This document shows positions 55,905-64,000 of a stretch of 64,000 nucleotides of DNA, piece by piece. Each line of letters starts with the position of its first letter. The first letter of the stretch is position 1. The notes beneath the pieces were generated by a model. It was not told the origin of the DNA. It was given only the letters and a program-made list of their open reading frames with translations, and did not search any database. The translations under genes and the position numbers were made by a program. Origin of the DNA: Plantago major (taxonomy: Eukaryota > Streptophyta > Magnoliopsida > Lamiales > Plantaginaceae); assembly GCA_026545765.1 (NCBI GenBank), contig JAIFAC010000131.1:1-64000 (forward strand), written 5' to 3'.

Positions 55905-57268
55905 TGTTGGTCAGATAACGGCAAAGTAAAAAGTATAGGGGAATAGTCTTTTAAAACTTTTGTCGATAAACAGTTCTCGAAACACGAGGTTTATGAAACT
56001 TAAATTGAGCGGAAGACTTTAAGATAGGTAAGTCTGAAACAATAAGTGTGTGTGTGCTTTCTTTGAAATGTAAATCTGGAAAGGTAAATAACAGCCAAGT
56101 ATAGTGGTATCACGGAGGTGGCGTAATCCTCCAACTAATCCACTTGGTCTTTACGAGACCTAGAATTCACTAGAAACAGATAATTGAGTTCATCTTACAA
56201 TAATCCTTATTCTAAGATTCCTAAACAAATGGTTCTGCCAATATGTTCCGACTTATTCTGACTCCTAGAGCTAAGTACTTCATCTACTCAGATAACCTTG
56301 GAGTTATTCCCTAATTTCCAAAATCAAGTACTTCCTCTACTCCACGCCTTGATGGTATTGGTTATAAGGGTTGTCAGAGAGGCTTCTCGTATAACTTTTC
56401 AGTTATGTTTTTCAGAGAGCCTAATAGAACAAGACTACTTAATACACTTATTCAGTGGATGACGATGCTCTTTCTTGACCAGTAATTGGTGTCCGATTAC
56501 GGAGAATGTTCTTGAAATGGTATCGATAGTTCGACTCTTTCACGAATAACAATCTCTTGTTAAGGTTAGGACAACTTAGAACTAGTGATTCTTGACGATA
56601 GAAAGCTTTCAGAAATGGTAGTAGAGTGCTTGAGAGAATACTTTGCTTGATGGTAAGTTTGCAAGATAGAGCGTTCTAAGGTGTATTCTTCAAGCATCTA
56701 AGTGTGTGATATATAAGCGTTTGAATTGTATCCGTTGTGCTCTCTATCAAATTATATCTGTTTATATCTTGAACTATGTACTCAGAAGTCACTATCTCAT
56801 TTTTCAGAGAGGACTGCTTTTTGCAGCATTTCTGCCGATGCATTTAATGCATAGTACTGTTCATTGTCATTTAGTCTCAACGGATACATGAGCCTTTCTG
56901 ATGGCTTGCATGCTCCATACTCATGATGTCATATGTCCAGAATCATATCCTGAAAACAAGTTAATATACCTAAGAAAGGATTAACGACATAGTCTTTCTG
57001 AGTTAGACTAAACCTTTGTGTCTTCATAAACCTTGTGCAATCTTCAGTATTCTAATCTTCAGAAAAGCTCCATTGTTAGGATTGATTTTCATGGTCTACT
57101 TGAAATAAAAATTACACTCAGAGACCTATAATCCTAATACAAGATTTACTAGACTAATCATACTCAGTAATTTCCTCTTTTACAATGTTCAAGTGAACGA
57201 GTCTTAATCACACCTTTAAGATAAGAACATGTGATGAGTGATCAAAATACTAACGAGATATTCTAACA
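55905..57268 (-). repeat. E5 3' LTR
   Basis: 1,364 bp; on the minus strand TGTTAGAATATC...TTATCTGACCAACA. Aligns with the E1 LTR (for example 'ggcgtaatcc.ccaactaatccact') and with E2/E3 in reverse complement. Confidence 0.85.
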
Positions 57269-57282
57269 AATTTCCCCTTTTG
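57269..57282 (-). other. E5 polypurine tract
   Basis: Minus strand 'aaaaggggaaatt' directly before the LTR start TGTTAG. Confidence 0.8.
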
Positions 57283-57699
57283 ATCGGTCATCCATGACTA
57301 TCTTTCAAGTCTATTACAAAATTGTAATCACGGAAGAAAACAATCCACCACTTAATCATTTCAAATGATATTCAATTTTAGTTTAATTAAGTGCGAAAGT
57401 AAACATCAACCAAATCACGAAGTGATTTTTCTTGATAAGTTGTCATCTATTAAAATGTATACGAGTATGATCTTGAGATAGATGCAGTTATAGAGTAAGA
57501 TCTGACTTTTACGGATAGAAATTGAAACAATCGGCAAGATTACAAAAGTAATAAAACATACTAAGTAAATTAGAACATAGGAGAGTCGAGCTCGAAAGTA
57601 TTCTAATGTTACTAGTCTTCAAGTCTTGAAACCTGACTTGGGTTCGGATACCTCGAGTTCTTGACACCTTCTGGATCGATTGACATGATCATCCACTTT

Positions 57700-58300
57700 T
57701 ACGCATTCTTGGACATATTCATAAAGAATCCTTGACGAGCTGTCTTTACGGATAAATCACATATTTCATGGTAACTCTTACCAAGCTTGTGATTCTTCCA
57801 TGAAAATGTTTGACCAGTACTTTTCCCGGACCGAATGAATTACTTGCGGTGAGATAGGTTGAAATACTTGTATATTTCTTCCGGATAGTGTATATCATCT
57901 AGGTATTCATCGAAGTCATATGGAATGACTCATGGGTTGAAACACCTAGTTTGTTCTTCTGTTGTAGCTACCATCCATCCGGTTTCTTACCTTGTGTACA
58001 TCATCGAGGTTTAGGGTAAGGGGCAAAACAAAGATCCATCTTTACGGCTTCATTCCTCTTTTCTACTTCAAAGTTTAACCCGAGCGTGAAGGTGCTCGGG
58101 TTTTAGCAATTAAACACCTTCTCTCCATTCGGGATCTGGTTGAGGATGGGAGTTGGAAACTTATCATTGACAAGTAGATGTTGTAGTTCGAGAATCGATA
58201 CCCTCTCTTGTTAGAATGCACCTATATGAAGATTCTTCATTCTTGGTCTTCATATACTCGATGTGAGCATCGTTGGCCCTTCTTGATGTGTTTCATTGTT
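57700..58300 (-). pseudogene. E5 ORF3 C-terminal domain, divergent
   Basis: In broken minus-strand frames: a start like IEYMKTKNEESSYRCI, then NFEVEKRNEAVKMDLCFAPY, YPEEIYKYFNLS (matching RIIYEYFKLSDI of E2) and KSYHEICDLSVKTARQGFF (matching TYKEVRGFAETFEMLVRTL). The order and spacing are the same as in E2 34612-35253 while the residues differ widely, so the domain is shared across subfamilies. Confidence 0.5.
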
Positions 58301-58341
58301 TATTACATGGAAATCCTTCTTGCTTTTACATTTGGTGGCCT

Positions 58342-60110
58342 TCATCGAAGATCCTCTAACCCTTTCTTCACCTTGAAATTTGTCTTTGGTGGATGTTCCT
58401 TGTATTGACTTGGTATTTCGGAAGGAGTTACAGGCGCTAAGGGCTTTCTTTGCAAGAGGAGGTTGTGAAGTTGCTTGTCTCCTTTTCTTGTGAAGTGGAT
58501 GTTCATCGAATCATCCTCATCATCATTATGATCAGCGGAGACTTGCGACTTTCTTGGCCTCTTACTTCTCCTTCTTCCTTTTCTTCTTCTCTTACGAGAT
58601 TCTAAGGGACTTGGTTCCCTAGTAATCATACTTCTCGACCATTTGGTTGATCTGGAACAACTTCTTGACAAGGGTGTCTCCGGTGGTGTCATAATAATGA
58701 GTTGACTTGAGGATGGAGGATTTGATTGTTTTCTTTTTCTTCCGATTGCCTTTCGAGGCATCTCTTCTTCCCCTAGTCATGAATGGTGACTCGTGATAAG
58801 CATAAGCTTGAGAGAGTTTCAAAGTTTTCGGAGATTGTTGTACCGACTAATTCTTGAAGTTCTTTCTTATTTCGTTGTTACTGTCAACGATTCTGCTCCT
58901 TCTGTTGAGCTCTTCAAGCGGCCTTAGGATGGCGTTGGCTTGCGGAATGACATGGGCTTCATTCAATCTTTGCATTAGCATTGTTACAATCCTCATCCAC
59001 GACCAACCCTAGGTCTTTACGAGAGAAGCGTCTTTGGTTGCTCGATTGAAAGCAATGACTAAAGACTTCATCTCTTCTGGGGCGGTTTTAGCATACGTGT
59101 CTTGGGCAACTAGTGTCTTTACGAGTTCTAAAAGACCTTTTCCTTGCGGTGCTCTTCACTTCTTGAACTACTTAGTGCGAGAGAATATATGAGGAGCAAG
59201 TAGGGCTCTTTTGTCTTGAGTGACAAGTCTCTCATCTTACCTTGATGATCAAGTTGTAGGTTTGACATCACTATCATAATCCTTTTCTTGGATTGATTGC
59301 AGATTGATAATCTTCTTACGCTTTCCATCAAGTGCTACTTACGAGAAGATGTAGAAGGTCTTTCGATGCGATCTCGACATCATGCTCTTCATCATCATTG
59401 TCATCCATTGCATCTATTTATTGTTGTGACAATGGCATTCTTCAAATTTCTTTGCTCATCTAGGAGTGCCAATTCTTGGCATTAGCTTCTTCGAGCTTTT
59501 TGATTTTGGCCTCCTTTTCATCAACAAGAGCTTGAGTCTCAATGTTGATTCTCTTCTCTTCTTCCAATACCTTTCTAAGTTGTTCAATCCTAAACTCAGC
59601 AGCTGAAATTTCTTCTATAGCATCATTGTGTTCAGCTTGTTGGGTATCTTGATGAGACTTGGGAGGTGATGATGATGAAGCTTTCTGAGCAATTGAGGGA
59701 GTAGCCTTTTCTCCACTCTCTTTGCTAGCTTTCTGAATCCCGCCTTGTCCAGGTTGGGGATCATCATTTTGATCATCATCATCATCACTCTTGTTCTTTG
59801 TTTCTTGGTTTGGATGCTCAGAGGGAGGTTCTTTATAATCATTTTCATCCATCTCCTCGTCATCTTCTGAAACCAGGTTGATCACATTTGGGAATGTAAT
59901 CATCCTCCCATTAACTTCTTCTTGTTCAGCAGGATAAGTAGTGAGCTTGTTGGGCAAGGCAGGATGGGTAACCATCTGCTCTTGGGTTTGAGCATCCGCA
60001 TACTTGAAATCTGCTATAAGTCTTTGTGCTACTTCATGAATGAAGTCTTCATGCATTAGAGTGGCAAATGAGTAGGACTCTGTAGGGAACAATGCATGGA
60101 TATAATCATC
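58342..60110 (-). pseudogene. E5 ORF3, acidic and coiled-coil region
   Basis: The clean 210-codon frame 60092-59460 runs from MFPTESYSFATLMHEDFIHE through EVNGRMITFPNVINLVSEDD, an acidic stretch and a coiled coil (EFRIEQLRKVLEEEKRINIE). The rest (59460-58342) is damaged, ending with a basic tail (58761-58342: KRRRKGRRRSKRPRKSQVS). Homologous to E2 32640-34500 and E3 48130-49900. Confidence 0.65.
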
Positions 60111-60269
60111 CGGTTAGAAGCGATTGCTCTCTTTTACGGGGCGTCGATTACTCGCTGCTTGAGAAAGGTCATTTTTACGAGTTTACGCCATTATAAAGCA
60201 CTTGAGATGTTTCTTTAAGGTGTGCTTCTGGAATGCCTTGAGTAAATCAACTGGCACTAGACTTTGAGT

Positions 60270-60981
60270 CTGAAAGAAAGTGTTCAAGTTAGTTTTGTTC
60301 AAACCACTTGTGTTAGTATCTATGTGCAGAAGTGAGCTTTCTGAGCATACCTGTGTAGAAACACTAGGCTCATCTGTTTAGATTTTTGCTTGCTTGGGCA
60401 CAGAGGCCTCAGATACTTTGGTGTGAGGAGAAGTTTTATCCTCATCAACCTTTCTTTCTGCTTGAACCTGAGAGTTAAAATCAAAGATGTTTAGAAACTT
60501 TTAACAGAAAAGATAGGTGGAAAAGTGCTTTCTGGGACTTCACTTACTTCTAAGTGAGGAAGCTCAGTAGCATGTTCCTCAAAAACCTTGGGGGTTTCTG
60601 GCACTTTTTCTGCAGATACTGCTTGTTCAGCAGTTTTAGTTTCTTTTGGAGGAGATGACACAACTGTTTCTCCATCCAATTGTTCTTCTGACTGAGCCTG
60701 TAAGAACAAACATAAGAGATTTTAGTAGTGGGTTTTCCAGAGCATTCGTTGAAGAAGACTTTTACTGATTACTTACCTTCTCAGCAGAAGGCTTAGTAAA
60801 TACTTCCTCAGAAAGCTTTTCAGCTTCTGGAATCTCTAGGTTTTGGGGTGTTGGTTCCACCACCACTACTTTCTCGATTGGAGCACATGGGGAGCTCTTC
60901 TTGATATTACGAGGTTGGAGGAACCTCTTCTTGATTGAGGGGTGGGCGGTTTTCTTCCCCGAAAGTGTGTCTCCATGTTGG
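60270..60981 (-). CDS. E5 ORF3 repeat exons and introns
   Basis: Predicted on the minus strand: exon 60981-60777 (205 nt), intron 60776-60698 (79 nt; GTAAGT...TTCTTACAG), exon 60697-60548 (150 nt; AQSEEQLDGETVVSSPPKET), intron 60547-60468 (80 nt; GTAAGT...TAACTCTCAG), exon 60467-60351 (117 nt; VQAERKVDEDKTSPHTKVSE), intron 60350-60270 (81 nt; GTATGC...TTTCTTTCAG), next exon from 60269. The intron at 60547-60468 holds an in-frame TAA, so reading through it would stop translation. Exon lengths are multiples of three except the first. Introns match E3 in length, phase and position. Confidence 0.6.
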
Positions 60982-60999
60982 CTGTAACAAATCGACTTA

Positions 61000-62572
61000 T
61001 GAGTAACAAGTTAACATACAATTATGTTGACATGTTAGATCTGAACTATCTTTGTTACTGAATAGAGTCGGTGATCATTGATCTCGAACTTGTGGTGATT
61101 CCACAATCTCTCTGCTCATTATTGATCTCCTCTGCGGTAACATTACGAGTCTCCATCTCGGTTTGATCCCTTCGAGAGTTGAGCTTTCTCGGAAGGTTGA
61201 GGAACTGTTGAAACGGGGTTTCCTTGACAATATTAAGTCTTGGCATTGTGAATGTGGAAATGTGACAACATCTTCCATCATTCTATCTTCCTCACCCAGC
61301 CTTCTTCTTCCTTACAGGCGGAGGGCTCTTGTCTTCTACGAAGAGTGAGCTTGAAGCTCCTCCATGGGTCTCATACTTGAACATTTTGAGTACTTTTGCA
61401 AGTACTTCATCATCCTCGAGAATCACTATTACGTATTGAGTGCAGAACCGTCTATGATATTTCTATCATCTACGAGAGTTACGGAGCATTACAGTTCGGG
61501 ACTCTTGGGGCGTCTGGATTTGCCTTTACGGCGTCGACATCTTACGAGACCTTGTCTCGGAAGGTTGTGCCTCTTGTATAATTAGGGACTTGGAGGCTCT
61601 TTTGCTATGAGTCCTCTTTCTCTTGGCTGGAGGTTTAGCTTTGGCTTGCTCGAGACCTCCTCACCTTCTTTGCGATTTCTTCTTCTTGCCTTTAAAGTGC
61701 GTTTTGACAAGTTTCTCCTTTTCTTCAAAAGCGTGTACGAAAAGGGAGTTGGTGGGATTTCTGCCTCTCTCTGAGTGATTCCCATTGTTTCGAATGTAGC
61801 ATTACGAGACGAAGTGCATATTGGCCTTTGGCTCGGCAAGACCATTGATGATTTTGGGCTCAAATTTCTCAATGTGTCGAAATTTGTTAGCGTACTTCCC
61901 CGATTGAAGTGGGTTTCACGCCTTCATGCTTCTTGTTGAAGATGCATCATCATCCGTCTCTCCATGCTTATCAAAAGCGGACGAATAAGAGCTAAAGTAC
62001 TCGGTGTTTACGGAGATGACTAATTCGATGGCCTTGAACAAAGTCTCATGGGCGACCTTTTGCATTTTCTAAGCTGGATTGCTTCAAATAGCTCTTTGGC
62101 GCCTTGAATCATGGGCGTCCTTGATGTTGATGTCTTCAAAAGTTCCTCGATTTTTCAATGGAATATCTTGCGAAAGTCTTGCGATCTAGAACAATTTCTT
62201 GTCCTTGGACTTGATGCGCATGTATTTTCTTCTTCATCATTCACAACTTTTGTGAAGATTTTGGAGTTGTTATAGAACTCCGGTACATCCGATGTGGATA
62301 GTCCTTTGTGCGGATAGAAGCTTGTAGATATGGGAATTCTTGACATTCCCAATATCGATTCCTTCTTATGGTCTTGAAGGTATAACTGCTGGTACATACC
62401 TCTTTACTAGAAAAGCTCCCCAATTTATTTTGTGTTTAGGGTTCCAGTCCGATGGGGTAAACTTTCCCAGAAGGCGTTTATTCAACACCTTAAGTTCCTT
62501 TCCTCCTTGCTTTTCAGCAGGAGCAGAGGATGTTGTCTTAGGGTTCTTGGTGGTCATCTTTTTGGGTGCCAT
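61000..62572 (-). pseudogene. E5 ORF3, N-terminal module and linker
   Basis: Start ATG 62572-62570 (MAPKKMTTKNPKTTSSAPAE), continuing through LLGKFTPSDWNPKHKINWGA, then after a shift HKGLSTSDVPEFYNNSKI (62330), the counterpart of SSLDVLEFYNNSRI in E2. The 61900-61600 part is broken and lysine/arginine-rich. Collinear with E1 11137-10229 and E2 29759-30830. Confidence 0.6.
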
Positions 62573-62576
62573 CTCT

Positions 62577-62790
62577 TATATAGAGTTTAGAGTGAGTGTT
62601 TTTCAGATGAATATTGTACAATTAATCGAGATTAGTCTATCTTTTGAAGACTAAGCCTGAAGTTGAGTTTTGCGGAAGGGTTTTGCGAAATCTTGAGAGA
62701 TTTTCTTTGTTTTGATCTGAGTTTGAAATTTGAATTGGTAAAAGTGTTTGTCTTTTGCCCGAATCCTATATATGTAGCGACAAAATGTAC
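62577..62790 (-). promoter_or_regulatory. TATA-like elements upstream of ORF3 (E5)
   Basis: Minus strand: 'acatatatagg' at about 62775-62765, 200 nt before the ORF3 ATG, and 'tatataagag' directly before the ATG. Both have counterparts in E2 and E1. Confidence 0.4.
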
Positions 62791-62799
62791 ATAGATCTG

Positions 62800-63479
62800 A
62801 CATACATATAGTGAATATGAATGCGTGTCTTTGCATACGCATAGGCGTGAATGCGTCCTTTGTACTTCATTAAATGCGTAGTGGGCCATACGCATTTCTC
62901 AACGACATTACTTGCTTTGTTTTAATCTCATTTGTTGAGATCAAGCGTTTATGCATCGAAGGCTTATATTGAATATCTTGTAATGATATCAATCAACAAA
63001 TGGTAATGTGCCGACTTGATGGATTTTAATATACTACATTCATTGTGTCACTTAGTAAAGAGTAGGAACACTTAATCGTTTGAGCTTATCATTACGAGTG
63101 TCAAGTCCTTATCTATATATTGTTTATCATGAAAATGGTAAAAATCTGAGACATTGCACATGTTTGACTTTCGAACTTATACCTTTTTGGCATTGTGTGT
63201 CCATTTCTCTTTATGACTACATAGCTTTACGAATTCAAGTGTCGAAGCTTGATTGTTTGAATGTATTTGACCCGCTCTCGATAAGTAAGTTCTAGTTTTA
63301 TTTACTTATTAAGTGTGTACCGACCTTTGCCTTTACGGATACCGTTCGAAATGTTTTGCCTTCGAGTGTTGCTACTCGAAACCTTTGCATCACTTCTTAT
63401 CAACTTGGCTTTACGAGAACTGTTCTCGAAGGCTACTTATTCGGTCTTTAGAGATTCGGGATAATTTTTTAGGTCCTTA
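62800..63479 (-). other. E5 spacer between pol and ORF3
   Basis: Equivalent to E2 28976-29550. No coding signal. 'cattaaatgcgtagtgggcc' (62871, plus strand) corresponds to blocks upstream of ORF3 in E1 and E2. Confidence 0.45.
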
Positions 63480-64000
63480 AGCGACTCCATTAATCGAATT
63501 ATGTCTTAAGGTCGAGAAACGAGGCTTTCTTGTAAGGGCTTAGTGAAGATATATGCAAGTTGGTCTTACATGCAATCTTGAGTATCTCTATATTGCCTTT
63601 CTCAACATGATCTACGATGAAGTGGTGTCTAACATCAATGTGCTTTGACGGAATGGAATTTGGGGTTATGTGATTGCAATAGCACTTGTGTTATCCGAGA
63701 AAATGGGAGTTTTCTCTTCATTGAGTCCATAGTCTACGAGTTGTTGTTGAATCCACGAATTTGTGTTGCACAACAACTTGACAATATATTCAACCTGTGG
63801 TAGAAGTTGCAATTGAGTTTTGTTTCTTGCTAAACCATGAGATAAGTCTAGTTCGGCCGACAATTTCTGAGGTACTTTTCCTATCAAGCATTGATCGGCA
63901 TAATCGATGTCGAGTAACTTGACGAACTCGATCCACTTTCTTTAGGATACCACAAACTACATCTCATGCCTTTCACATACCTTAATATTTTCATAGCAAT
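63480..64000 (-). pseudogene. E5 pol end (RNase H)
   Basis: Minus-strand frame 63887-63666 carries SHGLARNKTQLQLLPQVEYI and QQQLVDYGLNEEKTPIFSDN, TSAIAIT: the RNase H end of copia pol, very close to E2 28570-28770. It continues in shifted frame with HIDVRHHFI near 63630 and to about 63480. The rest of pol lies outside the window. Confidence 0.75.

Larger units (their letters stand above)
55905..64000 (-). mobile_element. E5: Sirevirus-type copia element, minus strand, runs off window
   Basis: From the window's right edge: end of pol (RNase H, 64000-63480), ORF3 upstream region, ORF3 (62572-57700), polypurine tract (57282-57269) and 3' LTR (57268-55905). The 5' part lies beyond the window. 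Left flank gattt (55900-55904) would be one target-site copy. ORF3 here is divergent from E2/E3 but keeps the domain order and intron positions. Confidence 0.8.

Overview
The window is repeat-dominated nuclear DNA of a flowering plant, most likely a eudicot. It holds several plant LTR-retrotransposon lineages with recognisable primer-binding sites and polypurine tracts, a LINE remnant, a plant mobile domain (PMD) pseudogene, and AT-rich spacers with microsatellites. I saw no rRNA or tRNA gene, CRISPR array, bacterial operon or organellar block. No intact host gene is evident; two short exon-like stretches near 6.4-7.0 kb are the best candidates.

Layout. 0-1.3 kb: AT-rich minisatellite and spacer. 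1.3-6.2 kb: complete but decayed Ty3/gypsy chromovirus, minus strand, with paired 307-314 bp LTRs. 6.2-7.8 kb: possible host exons. 7.8-11.4 kb: minus-strand remnant (E1) of a large Ty1/copia Sirevirus-type family. 11.4-13.3 kb: minus-strand LTR and 3' internal end of a Tat/Athila-type gypsy element. 13.3-18.2 kb: low-copy-looking DNA with a promoter-like segment, a ~160 bp tandem array split by a Sirevirus LTR fragment, and a GAGCTCGA-rich repeat. 18.25-19.65 kb: LINE 3' end, minus strand. 20.25-39.87 kb: a plus-strand Tat/Athila-type element (E6) whose 5' LTR is split by a 15,957 bp Sirevirus-type element (E2) flanked by the target duplication AGCTA; E6 resumes with LTR end, tRNA-Asp-type PBS, gag and protease. 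39.87-43 kb: a LARD-like element (E7) with a 180 bp subrepeat. 43.6-45.8 kb: a second minus-strand Tat/Athila LTR remnant. 45.85-52.5 kb: 5'-truncated Sirevirus-type element (E3). 52.5-55.9 kb: spacer and PMD pseudogene. 55.9-64 kb: minus-strand Sirevirus-type element (E5) running off the window.

The main biological observation is in the Sirevirus-type family (E1, E2, E3, E5). Between pol and the 3' LTR each copy carries a third ORF region (ORF3; up to about 5.5 kb) with a TATA-like box 80-200 nt upstream of its ATG, a conserved N-terminal module, a middle of small phase-0 exons (about 108-150 nt) separated by 77-81 nt GT...AG introns, an acidic/coiled-coil stretch, and a conserved C-terminal domain I cannot name. 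A multi-intron accessory gene inside a retroelement is unusual because spliced genomic RNA would lose the introns.

A second, technical pattern runs through the repeats: where related copies can be aligned, CTG and CAG are often replaced by ACG, CG or GCG together with frame-breaking indels, patchily. This could be a read-level artefact at CHG-methylated sites, so many frameshifts reported here may not be real.
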